Source of the DNA: Eretmocerus hayati | Taxonomy: Eukaryota; Arthropoda; Insecta; Hymenoptera; Aphelinidae | Direction: 5' to 3' | DNA length: 64,000 nucleotides | Assembly: GCA_029851415.1 (NCBI GenBank) | Contig: CM056743.1 | Location: 95,454,501 to 95,518,500, forward strand | Part shown: positions 1 to 11,352 of the stretch, piece after piece | Layout of the letters: the number at the start of each line of letters is the position of its first letter | Numbering within the stretch: position 1 is the stretch's first letter | Notes under the pieces: model-generated | Told to the model about the DNA's origin: nothing | Databases searched by the model: none | The model's input: the letters and a program-made list of their open reading frames with translations, nothing else | Made by a program: the position numbers and the translations under genes

Positions 1-1128
1 CGCACTAGGTCTGGTACATTAATCCACTCTCCAAATACTTTTGACCCCAAAATGACCCCCAGAGGTCATTCAGAAAATCAGCAGAAAGTCTTATTCGGAT
101 GTGAAATTTTGTGCACTCCCAGGGCCCAGAGTCAAAAAAAGGGGTTTCATCCAAAGAAATCGATCTAACCTCCATTAATCCATCAATGCCACAATCAAGA
201 TCGAATCTGAGACTATTTTTGAGCTTCCGCTTCGATCTCAAGAGACGTGTGTTTCAGAGTCTTTCGATTCCCGGAGTTAGTTTTGAGTTTTCGGGGGGGG
301 GGGGGGGGGCTGACTTCTGGGATACCCTGTATTCGAATTATGCGAGTAAACGAGTTGCGTAGAAGAATATTCACATCTTGATCTTAGCTCGGCTATGTCC
401 TCTCATTCTGCAATGAATACTCCCCTTCTCTTCCCTCGGATCAAACGAAATCCTCGTACTTCCGATCAATCAATCGGGGATCCTGCTCACAGGAAAACTG
501 CATTATAGCTAAAAATTCTGAGAGAGCATGCTATGGCCACAACTTACTCAAATTGTAGATGACGAGTATCTGAAATTGCCCATGACGAAAATAGAATATT
601 AATAAAACACGAAATTCATCGACTCTCACACTCTATCGAATGAATTGATCAAATCACTCAGTCTCGGGCGTGTGACATACGAACTATGCGTATCTCAACC
701 TCAAATTGTAAGTAATCGAGCTCATCATCTGATTAGCTAGTGAATCATGATGTCATCGACGCCTGAGTGAGGATTGTGATTGGACAATCATTAACTATCA
801 TAATGTCACACCACAAATTGTCATGCACATCTTATGTCATCTTGGCAAACAATCTTATTCATATGCAATGAATGACTAGATAAAAGCATATGTCTGAGTA
901 TGAGGATGTTTTTATGATGAACACTTGATTGCCAAGCAAGGACATGAAAATATTGAGGAATAATACCTGGGAAGTGATTCATCGGGTAGTTTCTCATGGA
1001 GATATTCCCGTTCGTTAAATCTAGTTTCTATTCGATATAGTGGTAACGATTTGAACGTTGAGAGAATTCCTGGCTCTATACAATTCGAGTACCACGAGCT
1101 TACGCGTGTATATGAGATTTATTGAGAG
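1..1128. other. Left flank, no gene recognised
   Basis: Nothing here reads as a convincing coding region; the few open frames are under 90 codons and overlap on both strands. A run of 17 G occupies 293-309. Directly after it, 310-331 read on the minus strand gives a TACAGGGTATCCC-type start, which resembles the end of some insect mariner-like transposons. I see no partner terminus, so this is at most a truncated relic. The last base before the LTR is 1128; flank and LTR are unrelated. Confidence 0.4.
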
Positions 1129-4100
1129 TGTTACATCGGAGCAACATTATTTGCGTTATCTTACGCATCAAAAAAATTTATCTTTCGAGCCTGGAGTCTC
1201 CTCCAATAACTCGGGATCGTTGGCTAATTTAACATTAAAATTCATCGAGAATTGCTCTACTTTATTATTCCAAAATGGACAAAATCGGTGATGATAATAG
1301 ATGTACCTAAACTTGCGGCGAACAAACGAGACCCCTGAATGAAGAGACTTCTCACTGATTAGTTCTGCGGCTGAACTAGGACTATATTGTCCAGTATCGC
1401 CGCTCCTTAATCAGTAGGAGCAAAACTGGTAACCCGACACTCACGAATGGAATAATATCGGCACTCGCGAATAAAATATCGGCACTCCCGTCGCGGCACT
1501 AACATGGTAACATTTTTAGGATTTGAAAAGAATGATTTGAAATCGCGGAGGCAAGGTAATAAAATAAGTACTCACTGTTAGTTTGCGAACGTAGAAAAAA
1601 CTTGTTTATTCCAATATCAGTCCCTGGCAGCACTCGTTACAGAAAGACGGGTATCGAATTAGTGATGGTTGATATCTCGTGACGCGGAACTTAGACAATT
1701 TGGAGAGGAGATTTGAGAGAGCTAGTCGAACTGAACAGATTGAGGTGCAGGAGCGAAGTGTCGTTTTTTTCTCGGCTAGAAAACCCACGGGGTTTTCGGG
1801 GGTCGGATCTCGGCTCTTGCGGGACAAAAGAAAATTCGACCGTGAGTTTGCTGGAAGGAGAGGGTCTTGGTGGGGCTATGTTGGCAAGTCCCAGTAAGTG
1901 GCGCCCTTTGATTTCAGTTGTCAAGAATCAGAACTATTGAAACACGACGAGTGGCTGCCTACAAAGCTAAGGTATCTTATTAACCAGACATTATCTGGCT
2001 TACTTTTCACTTAAATATTTGCATGTTTTCTTATAAATTTCAATTGAACTTTCCTTAAATAATTGATTATCATATTGACTATCTTCGAGCTGGAATGATT
2101 AATCCTCTTCTTTAGGCATAACCCAAACGTAATCAGTAAACAATTAATTACGAAAATATAGTCGCACACGCGAATTCAATCAAGAATCTGATAATGAAAT
2201 ATTGTTCTTAGAAAATTCAATATATGCCTGGTTCAGTATTTGATATTACCCTTTGGATGTTTCATAACTTTTTGACAGAGCTCGCGATTTGCGATAATTT
2301 TCAGCGTAAAACTCGAACAATTGAGAAAGCTAGCTTTTATGGAAAATGATACATATATTTTACTGGGCTTTCTTGAGGTTTAATATAACGTTAAATAATA
2401 TTATTACACACACACACAGTTACATGGGTGATATTTTCGAACGGTACAACAATTTCGAGTCAGAGCTTGTGAGATTATACGAGCACAAAGCGACAGCAGT
2501 TTTTCTAAAGATGGTAATAAAAAAATCAGTCAGGAAACATTTTCTCAGAACAAGGGTGAGCTCGCTATTGACTCGCGCATTCCTGGGGCATTCAAAGGCT
2601 CTGATTTTGTTTGAGCTCACAATACTTTTGTGGATTCATTTGATCATAAACTAAGATTTAAAAGTCATTCTGACACTTCTCTTCGAGGACACATCACACA
2701 GCTGATGATGAACAAAGGGTCGAACGTCTTGTTCGCACTAATATAATCAAATGATGTCACGAGTTTTCTGGATACGGCGCTGTAAACTATCGTTTGTTCT
2801 TACCGATCTGTCCAACTTATTCTCGCAGCTGCTGGATAGACAATGATTTTGGGTCAAGCGATTAAATAAGGAATGCATCGACGTGAAAATCGGGGCTGTT
2901 TGAAATGTTTATTACACTTCGGCTTTTATTCTAAACTGACGATTGCACAACCGAACGTGCTTGTCGTAAATGGGGAGTAGTTAATGAATGAAAGTTCTGG
3001 GTAGGAATTTTTCTGGGGTCATAAACAGCAATCGGTAGTCGTTTGATTTTTTTGAATAACTTTTGAGGAAGTTTGGGACATTGATGCTCTATCTTTGACC
3101 TCGATTTTTTAAATAATGCAAGTGCATGAGTCGGAGTTGCTCTTTAGAAAAGTGAGAGTTGTCCAAGAGAATTGAAGGGGTCACAAGAGGGAATATTCCA
3201 GTGGGTATGTGGTCGAGTACGCATGTTCTAATCTCATGAGCTTAGAGATGCAAATTTTATCAGCACATGCGCAGATATGGAGCGCGCATGTATCTCATAC
3301 ATATCACAAGTGGGTGGCAGCTTGGGGGGTGGTGGGGTCTCCTTCCGCAGCCCGGTTCGAACGAGTCTCGTGAGATCGAAGTATTAGGAGCGCAGGAGTA
3401 TCGAGTAAGGGTACGAGTTAGTATAGCAGCGTGCGTGGAAAATCGGAGTTGAGAGAGACAGCAATATGTCCCTCTCTCTCTCTCTCATCCTTCGAGTCAC
3501 GAGGCGTAAATATGTAGCAGACGACGCGAGGCTAGAGAACGTGTCGGCGGAGTCGCTGGCCCGCCGCCATCTTGGAAAATGAGAGCGAAAAGAAGGACGA
3601 GAAACCCTTAGGAGTTGGCGAGACTAGTGCAGAGGGGACCGACTGTGTCATTCACACTCATTTTCACAGACTCCGGCCACTCCGCGCACCTCACCAACAC
3701 CATTACGATATTATGTTGTGGCTCAGCAGAGTCACGACGATGAATTTTGGTACAGACGGTGTTGCCTTTTTGCCCGTTTCGCTTTACCTGGCTAATTTCT
3801 TTGGGTTAGGTAAAGAGAACACATTGGGAGGGAAAGGCTCACGAGACTCGAATCTAGCAGCCCTGCACCGCTTTACATTCGAGAAGCGCGCCTTGCGTCC
3901 TTTTTGACTTTCCTTTTCTCATCTCTTCATAATTCCAGATGTCGATTGACACTCGACATCACACCCCCAGCGTTAAACGGTTAGTTCTAGTTGAATTGTT
4001 TCAACATAGAAATAATCGTCTGCCTCAGCTCGAACTCGCGACACACCAAGACAACGTGATTCTAAGGTAGATTCAAGTGGTACCCGACAACATCGCGGGA

Positions 4101-4289
4101 ATGCATATTTGGGGAGTCATATGTTTTCGCGGAGTTGGAATGAGTAACTGATAGTACTTAACATTGATAAAAGAAAAAGGAAATAAAAAAAAAGCCAACT
4201 CGTTTTTGTGTTGAATGATATGTCGGGTGTTATCGAGTGAAAATTTATCGCGTGCTAAGGGAGGGGTCTGTCATTGAATATTCTTTTCA
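1129..4289 (-). repeat. LTR region of giant retroelement 1 (3' LTR)
   Basis: The block starting TGTTACATCGG at 1129 occurs again at 45695 and, diverged, at 50035, all in the same orientation. Read on the minus strand it ends ...CCGATGTAACA, a normal CA-type LTR end, and at 45695 this end lies 14 nt from a tRNA-Thr primer-binding site. I counted about a dozen differences from the 45695 copy over 3.5 kb. The start of U3 is not resolved, because the repeated block runs on into the env tail (4290-4627). TGTTA-type starts on the minus strand lie at 4163 and 1511. The block holds an AC microsatellite near 2406-2418, a CT run at 3472-3486 and a YY1-like site at 3561-3575. No open frame in it looks coding. 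Confidence 0.75.
3561..3575 (-). promoter_or_regulatory. YY1/Pho-like site in the LTR
   Basis: CCGCCGCCATCTTGG, the reverse complement of the AAGATGGCGGC core of YY1-type sites. The same sequence is at 48126-48140, and a shorter CCGCCATCTT version survives at 52692-52701 in the diverged LTR. A CT microsatellite lies about 75-90 bp away on the low-coordinate side in the first two copies. YY1-type sites often sit at initiators in LTR and LINE promoters; a promoter role here is inference. Confidence 0.4.
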
Positions 4290-5824
4290 TCATAAAGGGG
4301 GAGGGTTTGAAAAGGTAAGATCTTCATCACGTGGTATTTGAAAGGTCTGTGCGGGATATCGAACGGTTTGAATCATAATTGATTGTGAACAATTCTCACA
4401 GGCTGAAGCGTAAATAACATGTCTGAATGGGTTCATGGGATCGGAAACAAGCAATGGAATGCGTAGGCGACGCGTCAATTTACAAATCATCTGTGGACCG
4501 ATATTTGCTAAGAAGATTACAAGAAATTTCAGTACCCTCATTCTTCAAGATATGGGTACGAGGTTGGAGATTGAAAGTTTGATTGTTACGGGAAATTGGA
4601 AGCTCAGCATAACAAGAAACTTCAAACTGACTTCTACGGCAATGCATTACCTCACATGAATTACTCCTCCTGTTATCACTGCCGTGTATCCAGGTCCCTT
4701 CATAACTCGATAAGCAAATCCATCAGGGGCTTGCGGAACCAAAGCCAACAGATCTCGAATGAACTCACGTTTTCGTTCGCAGCGATCCCGAAGAACTTCG
4801 CGATATAAATCATTGTATTGCTGATGTTCCCACTTCGCAATGAACACAGATTTTGAATTAAGATAATCGAGCAGGTTGGGCTCTATCAAATTAACTGACT
4901 TCTGATTTCCAAAAGTCTGTCCTTTAACCGTTTCATACATGATCAGCTGTGGATGCTCCGTAAGCAATATATTTTTACCATTCACACTCTCATTACCCTT
5001 AATAGCTAAAGCAAAAGTGAAGTCTTCTGAATTTATGTAATATATGACTTCGTCATTTTTATCGTTTGAAACACTCAACTTACGTGCTAGTCCTTCATAC
5101 GGCACACCATACTGGTAGAATCCACAAGAGTTTTGCGGCATGAGGTTCCAGAAAATCTGGCCCCCAATCATATCTGTACACGAACCGTCGGTAAGGACGC
5201 ACACGGTACCGGATTCAAGGATGATCTGGTTCTTCTCAAGCCATACGGACGCGGTCTGTTTGGTCAAAATGACCTTAATCGAAGCTTGGACAACTACATC
5301 GGTCCAGGAACCGTACGGATCGGAATAAACAGCACCCTCACAGTTACCTTCATTAGTCATTCGTCCCGCTAAAATCATTGCATATTCCCGAGTTGGGCTG
5401 TTGACTTCCAACCCATAGATCATTACATCGCTCCCGAGTTTCAAAATTCCGGTACGGTGCGCATCCTTACAAGTTTCCGAACTAATTTCCTGGATGTATT
5501 CATATCTTGTCTATCGCCTAAAGTAGACTCGTGATGGAATATGCCGCGGGGTAGTATGGTCCTGGAAATTTCCACTTTGCATTGGATGACATCCATTTCC
5601 TGGAACTCGTTCACTTGCAATAGTCGGATGTATTTCTCGGTTACGCTGACATTGGCCAATGAAATGTTGCAGACATCTTTGTTATGTAATGGTAAAGTGG
5701 TGACAATGGTGGATAAAGATCCGCAATCATATCCCACCAACGCATCTACTATAGGGCATAGGACAGATAAGAATACACCCAGGAATATATAACCGTGGTG
5801 CATCATCTTCACGCCTTCCTGCAA
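4290..5824 (-). pseudogene. env: env: Jingchuvirales-type glycoprotein, broken
   Basis: A captured viral envelope glycoprotein of the chuvirus type, used as env by the retroelement. The first part (5824-5441) starts with a hydrophobic signal peptide (GYIFLGVFLSVLC) followed by VGYDCG. The second part (5444-4647, another frame) carries YSDPYGSW, GGQIFW and PGYTAV, which I recognise as family landmarks. A third stretch, below 4627, continues the C-terminal part (CYAEL, RTHILKNEGTE, SDPMNP) into the block shared by the LTR-linked repeats. Breaks: a frameshift near 5500, a stop at 4647-4649, and frame changes near 4620 and 4485. In the intact family this protein mediates membrane fusion and entry; here it cannot be translated through. 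No clear C-terminal membrane anchor was found. AGTCTGTTGCAG just upstream, on the minus strand ending at 5819, could be a splice acceptor for an env mRNA. Confidence 0.65.
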
Positions 5825-6169
5825 CAGACTACAGCGTGAGCTTTCTTTACAATAATGGAAAGAGTTGAATGATATACCTGATGATGAGATGTGCCCAGAT
5901 AGGACAATGCGTGCAGGTTTTTATTTTATCTTTTATTTTTGTTCATCTGTTCAAAGAAATTCGAGTAAACACGGTTATGTGTGAATCATAAATCGGATAC
6001 CTCGGAAAAATAAGGATGAATATATTTGTTGAAGAAAATTAAATTATTATACGTTAAATTCTATTTCATTTTTTTTATCAATTTATTTATTTATTATTTC
6101 TCTTTTGAATCGCGGAATCCGGACCAAAAGATCTTGGGCGATTTTTCGCGACTCAATTTGTTGTGGCAT
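5825..6169. other. gag-env spacer; no pol
   Basis: This 345-bp, very AT-rich stretch separates the gag stop from the env start. A gypsy-type element would carry protease, reverse transcriptase, RNase H and integrase here (about 3 kb). None of that is present in any frame, so pol is missing rather than degraded in place. A T-rich tract runs from about 6026 to 6110. Confidence 0.6.
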
Positions 6170-7141
6170 CTACGAGAGTCGGCGAAAATCGACCCAATCG
6201 TTGGAGTCCAAGGGAACCAGTTCTTCAAGTAAGTTATTGAATCTAGCAAGTCCTGGTGGTGATCCATTACAGTGCTTAGCTGAGTGGCCGCGGTTATTAC
6301 AGTGTTGACATATAACATTGAGCGCACAGTGACACGCAAGATGGCCGACTTTGCCACAGATTTGACAGTTTGATTGTAAATAGGACGGGGAATTATCTTG
6401 AGCCTTTTGCCAACACGATACTAAAAGGTGACCCGGTTTTTTGCAATAATCGCAGATTTTAAGTCCTTTGGAACGGTTTTTGTCTGAAGATTCTTTCTGT
6501 GAGTTCGACGCGCAAGTATAAATTTTACTTCCCTCTGGTGTCTGAAACGTATCTTTCTGTGGGCTAGTTTTGAAATTTTGTCTCAACGAACCCTGGGCTT
6601 CTAATTGTCGCTCAATTTTGATGGCATTTATGACTGATTCGTCTATATCAGTGCCTGTGGGCAATCGAAATTCAATTGTTGATTTAAGACCTCTCCGGAA
6701 GCACTCGAGCAGGTCCTGACTATGCGCGGTCCTAAAAGTATTATTCACCGTTCCAGATTGTAAATGTTGTGCATCCAAGATACAATTGCCTATACTTTTG
6801 ATTCGATTGGCGTAAGAGATAACTTTCTCATCCTCTTTTTGGAATTCATTCCCGAGTTCACCCATGAGTTGATGGACTGTTTTCACCGGGGCATAAATAC
6901 TTTTCAAATAATCCATAAGTTCTTTGAGACTGACAAATTCTTGACCGATGATTGCTCTGCGAGCTTCTCCGATGATTCTTGATCTTATCAATTTTGCAAG
7001 TTGAGAGTGAGCATTTTCATCTATCATGGCCGCGGCTTCTTCGCACCCTTCTAAAAACTGACTCAATGGAATGTTGGTGCCACTGTACTCTGGGACCACC
7101 TGCAGGGCGTCTCTCAAAGTCACAAAGTTAGAACGAACCAT
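6170..7141 (-). CDS. gag: Gag, gypsy-type, three zinc knuckles
   Basis: An intact 323-codon frame. Residues about 12-165 form a helical, capsid-like region with the wording typical of insect gypsy-family Gag proteins (VVPEYSG, PLSQFLEGCEEA, GEARRAI, ELGNEFQKEDEKVISYANR, CFRRGL). Three CX2CX4HX4C zinc knuckles follow at residues 230-243, 259-272 and 278-291, the nucleocapsid signature that binds genomic RNA. The protein should assemble the particle. It is the only retroelement gene here with no break. The start at 7141 is the first ATG; family members often begin further upstream, so an N-terminal part could come from elsewhere, perhaps from ORF1. The diverged element lacks this gene altogether. 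Confidence 0.8.
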   Translation of the reverse strand: MVRSNFVTLRDALQVVPEYSGTNIPLSQFLEGCEEAAAMIDENAHSQLAKLIRSRIIGEARRAIIGQEFVSLKELMDYLKSIYAPVKTVHQLMGELGNEFQKEDEKVISYANRIKSIGNCILDAQHLQSGTVNNTFRTAHSQDLLECFRRGLKSTIEFRLPTGTDIDESVINAIKIERQLEAQGSLRQNFKTSPQKDTFQTPEGSKIYTCASNSQKESSDKNRSKGLKICDYCKKPGHLLVSCWQKAQDNSPSYLQSNCQICGKVGHLACHCALNVICQHCNNRGHSAKHCNGSPPGLARFNNLLEELVPLDSNDWVDFRRLS

Positions 7142-7341
7142 ATTGTATGCTATTGATTGGAATGATTTGGATAATAAATATCGGGATCTCTACCTTGTGG
7201 AGATGTTTGGAGATATTGATCTCGCTTCTATCGATAAATCTGGATTGATGGGAAGCAACCTCTGTGAACTCTGTCAAGTGGATGCTTGGCTAACAAGTTG
7301 ACGCGCAGGAATGAAGTCGGTTTGACTACCTGTTGACACAA
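7142..7341. other. Retroelement spacer up to the insertion point
   Basis: Non-coding sequence between gag and the nested palindrome. Its last part (about 7200-7341) aligns by eye with 55200-55320 in the other element. It ends GTTGACACAA, the last two A (7340-7341) being the left target duplication. Confidence 0.6.
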
Positions 7342-7620
7342 CCCACGTAGCACCATAAGTTTCAGAAACGTTTCTCAACGGTTTCATTTGAAACCTGGAA
7401 ACGTTTCGTAAGGAGGTTTCGGAGACGTTGCGGAAACATCATAGAAACGTCGAGATGTCCACTTTTCGAAACGTTTCCCAGGGGTTTCAGAAACGTTCCA
7501 ATGACCCAGGCAAGCGGCATGGAGGGTATCCGCAGTCCAGCAGTCTGGGAACGTTTCGGGAGCGTTTGGGCCCAACGTTTCCAAAGTCAGTGCTGGAAAC
7601 AATGGTGAAACGTCTCCGAA
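7342..7620 (+). repeat. Left terminus with GAAACGTTTC subterminal motifs
   Basis: The 10-bp palindrome GAAACGTTTC occurs exactly at 7365-7374, 7398-7407 and 7468-7477, with many half or variant copies (GAAACGTT, GGAACGTTTC, GAAACGTC) to about 7620. Dense short motifs just inside the ends are where CACTA-type DNA-binding transposase subunits bind in known elements; that role here is inference. The mirrored block is 32500-32781. Confidence 0.7.
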
Positions 7621-8830
7621 AGAAGTATATATATTGAACCATTTTGGTAGTGTAATGCTTTGGGGATATTGAATTGATGTGTAAGCGAGATTTCCAAGCT
7701 GAAGTTGTTCATATTTATTCAAAATTATCTCATGAACAAGTCCACAATTTTATACTTGCGGCATACCGCGGGCTTCATCACAAGAGATCAAAGCCACCAA
7801 TTTCGCGAATCGTATTGACAAGCAGCACACACAAATGGTGGCAGCGACGGCCACGCCAGTACACACTCCCTAATTAATTTTAGACGTGATATTACATGTA
7901 TTAATCACAAATTATCGAATATTTCATTATAGCTAACATATACATACGGCTTAAGATATACATACATATTTAGACGTTTATAAATATATGTACACACACA
8001 CATATATCAAGATAAGAATATCACATATCGATCTTGTGGATGGTATTGGAAATACAGAGATTATTATACATTAGATACAAATACATACATTATGATTCAT
8101 TGTAGGAGTAGAACACGCCCAGCTTTTCGCTGAGAATCTACTTTTATAACCGACAATCGGTATAATTAACCAAAAAATGCGTCCCATCTCCCACACCGCA
8201 CCGGCCAAGGCTCGCAGATACTATGGTAACGAACAAAGTCAAGTAAAAACTAGGCCAATTCCTTAGAGATAACGATCCCCACGAGAAATCTCAAGAATAA
8301 TTATTCACTCGAATCAACTGACAAGATTACAGGAGCCGGAAACAATGACAGAAGTTAACAAAGTAAATCATTGGATTTCCGACATATGTAGTGTAAAGAA
8401 CTTTCCCCATAGTTTGCTTGATAGTTATAAAGAGAAGAAACGCATGCTTTGAAATCTTGAGATATTTCTTCGCTTGGGCATTTTTCGCGTGTTCAATGGA
8501 CTCATCCTGAGAATCGACCACATGACTGATCCCATATCAAAGGTTTTACATACGAATATACTTCCCTAGTATTCAACGATTCTCCATGCCAGACTTCAAA
8601 TTTTCAGTAACGCCATCATCCAATCATATATATCACATCGATCTCCTTATTGCATATTCCAATCATCAATATCCGTCCTCCGAACACATTTCACTTCACA
8701 TTGTGTCATGTCGACGTCGGGGAATCACCAAGTGTTGCTTCGCACCATATAAATATATATAAGCGCATGCAATCGCGCAAAATGTCATACAACACACTTC
8801 TACGGATATCGCAAACTGCTGAGCTTTCCA
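7621..8830. other. Left arm, outer non-coding part
   Basis: AT-rich arm sequence matching 31293-32500 in reverse. It includes TATA/CACA-rich simple sequence around 7975-8010. GTCCCATC within 8181-8192 is an isolated relic of the satellite motif found in the inner arrays. No coding region is supported; the open frames are short and not better conserved than their surroundings. Confidence 0.5.
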
Positions 8831-11352
8831 TCACATGCTCTTACTTCTTGACAGCGATCTACCAGAGTTGGCTTCCTTCTTTGGTGCAGCCTCGCCAAGC
8901 TCGCTTGCAACTTCCACCCACTCTCGCCGTATGCTTTCATTTTCCAGTGCTTCTCGTGGCACACCCTTCAACCATTTTATACCAGCATTGGCGGAATCTG
9001 TAATTCAGAAATAGTCATGGATAAGTCCAATCAGTTCACCAATTCCAGGAAATCGCGAGAAATAATGGCAAGTACAAGAACCCACTTGACACAGGTTTTA
9101 TATGGACTATCACTTCAGTGGCAGCCCCATCACGCCATCATTGCACGGCACGAGGAGATAAAAATCTCCGACGATATTGCTGCTCTCGGGGTCTGCCTCT
9201 GAGCCTTGGCACACCGTCAGGTGCACCCTTGCAACACCAACAAAGCGAGCATCGGTCTTATCTGCTAGCATCTCTGGTCCTGCTGGCTCATCTCCCTCTG
9301 AAAAATAATTGAGCTTATTCACACAACAGAATAAACTCGTCAATGTTTTGTTTCTCGCGAATGAAGCAATCAAGAAATGTGGCTCAATCGAAGTATATTT
9401 TCGAAAATGCAATCGCGGATTAATTCATCAATGTTGATTCTCGTTATTTTCTTAAAAGTCATCAAGTTTTATAGCAACACTATATTCAATTCGCGCCTCA
9501 GAACACATGAACTCTTGTCAGGCCATTACGTTTGGGATGAAGGCGATTTGAGCGCAAAAAAGAGTACGTCGCCCCCCCCCCCATCTGGACCTGGCATGAT
9601 TTATCATTATCCAATACCTTTTGGGAATGCGAGATGATCCGACTCTGCAACAGCCTTATCAAAGCTCTCGTAGTCCGATGCACCGGCTACCCATGCGTCG
9701 GTCGCGTCGAGCTCGCTGCCCATCGTCGGAGAAGAGCCCACACCAGAGTCTGATGCATCACTGTTGTTGGACGAACACTCGACCGCCAACCTTCGTCTCT
9801 TGCGAGCTTGTACGTCTTCGGCATTATCTTCGTCGTACTCGATCTGTCTGCTGGTTGATTGGAACGCTCCAAAAGGGTGTGTCCACAAGTGAAGCGCCCG
9901 CGCCGAGCCCCGGCGCGCGGCGCCGCTCCCGGCACCCGCGCTGGCACCGCGCTCTGAGCAGGCTCAAAAATTCCCCACGTTACCGACTATATCCGGAGTA
10001 TAGAACCGAAGTTTGGCCACCTCGATCGCTAAGTACAACTCCAAAAAGAGGAGTCAACGTGTGTGTCTATAAATTTACACAAACAATTTCTGGCGCGCGC
10101 CAGCGCCGGTGCCGGGAGTGGCGCCACGCGCCGGGGCTCGGCGCGGGCGCTTCACTTGTGGACACACCCTAAGGAAGCGCGGGTCTGTTGGCCAAAGCTG
10201 GCGGAGAACTTGGGCTAGTATCGAAGTCCCTTTCCGGGTCCAGGCTCAGCAACATCCATCGTAGCCGCATCTCATTGTAAGTATCTGTAATGATTAACAT
10301 AATTGAAATTAGGTGAGCGGTCGGTACCCTTCCACATATTCTTTTTTTGGAACCTGTTCATACGCGCGCGCCAGCCCCCAAGTTCAACATTCTAATTCAC
10401 CGCTCGAGCAGCGCTAGCCCTCCGATGCGTGAGAACAACGCTAGATGGAGCCAGGTTCACCATCGACGGCGCAACAAAGTTCCAATATCCCCTCTTCTCG
10501 TCGAAAGCTCGGACGCGGGGAGAAACGATCGCGATGTACCGCGCGCCGTTTCGATACGCGAGCCCAACACCTACGCACACTGCTTGGCAGATCCACCGGG
10601 CCTTTGATCGAATAGTCAAATGATGAAGGAAATTCATAGATCCACGCAAATTATATCACGATTCACACAATCAATACAAAATTTCTCCCCGGCAAGAATC
10701 TGGAACCACACTTGATAAATTTCTGGTTCCGTTATTCAATAAGGCCGACTTGCAATCATTTTTCAATAGAAACTCGAACACTTCTTCCAACGATACGATT
10801 GAAGAGTTCTTTCAGCGTATAGGAATTTCTGTAAGATCGGTCATCATCTCATATGATACTCGCGACTAAATAATAAATAATCGAGCAATAACGGTTTGAA
10901 TGCCCGCGGCTGTGTCAAAAATGTTCGTCCGCGCCCGTTGGCGTTGATGATCTCACATACTCACACGATTATACCGAGAATCCCGATTAAGACTTCACAT
11001 TCCAAGCGAGTAAGGTTCCACAACACCTTTGAAGAGCACATCCTTGGATATCCGATCAATGACATCGCGGCCCTTTTTAGCTAATTATAATAGATACTCC
11101 CTACGTCGTAACTCAACGCGATCGGCACTGTCCCAACGAGCCCCACTCACCTGCCGACGCAACAATCCTCTCGACGTCCACGACCTTCCAATCCTCGCCG
11201 GGTGTTTGTCGCGAGCGCACCATCCTCGCGATAGCCGGGGCCGGGGCGTACGGCGGCCACAAGATAGCCTCTGCACTGTTACCGGTAAACCATTCCTCCG
11301 GTACCACTTCCAAGTCGCCACCAGCCAGCACGACCACGAAAAATCCACGCAT
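8831..11352 (-). pseudogene. Left-arm copy of the spliced arm gene, broken by a MITE
   Basis: The mirror image of the intact right-arm gene. Matching exons on the minus strand are 11352-11151 (start ATG), 10284 to 9618 (exon 2), 9297-9110 (terminal exon 3) and 8997-8831 (alternative terminal exon 4), with the same splice sites. Exon 2 is split by the 295-bp insertion at 9875-10169, placed between the codons for PALP and GAFQ, so this copy cannot give the full protein. Remaining differences from the right arm are few (for example MRGFF instead of MRRFF at the N-terminus), so the break is recent relative to formation or homogenisation of the arms. Confidence 0.65.
9875..10169. mobile_element. 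MITE, 295 bp, PIF/Harbinger-like
   Basis: Terminal inverted repeats of about 75 bp begin GGGTGTGTCCACAAGTGAAG at one end and its complement at the other, and are extremely GC-rich inside. The right arm gives the empty site, CTCCATAAGGAAGCG. Here the flanks are CCAAAA on the left and TAAGGAAG on the right, which fits a 3-bp TAA duplication with one later change (AAA). TAA duplications with GGG-starting ends suit PIF/Harbinger. It encodes nothing and was moved in trans. Confidence 0.8.

Noticed and set aside
1896..1910. TGGCGCC, which looks like a primer-binding site on the plus strand
   Set aside because: It lies inside the LTR repeat in all copies and the genes run the other way. A full 19-nt tRNA-Thr match sits at the LTR edge at 45662-45680.
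4156..4195. Purine-rich tract (AAAAGAAAAAGGAAATAAA) as a polypurine tract
   Set aside because: The purines are on the plus strand, but the retroelement's sense strand is minus. It would prime the wrong way.
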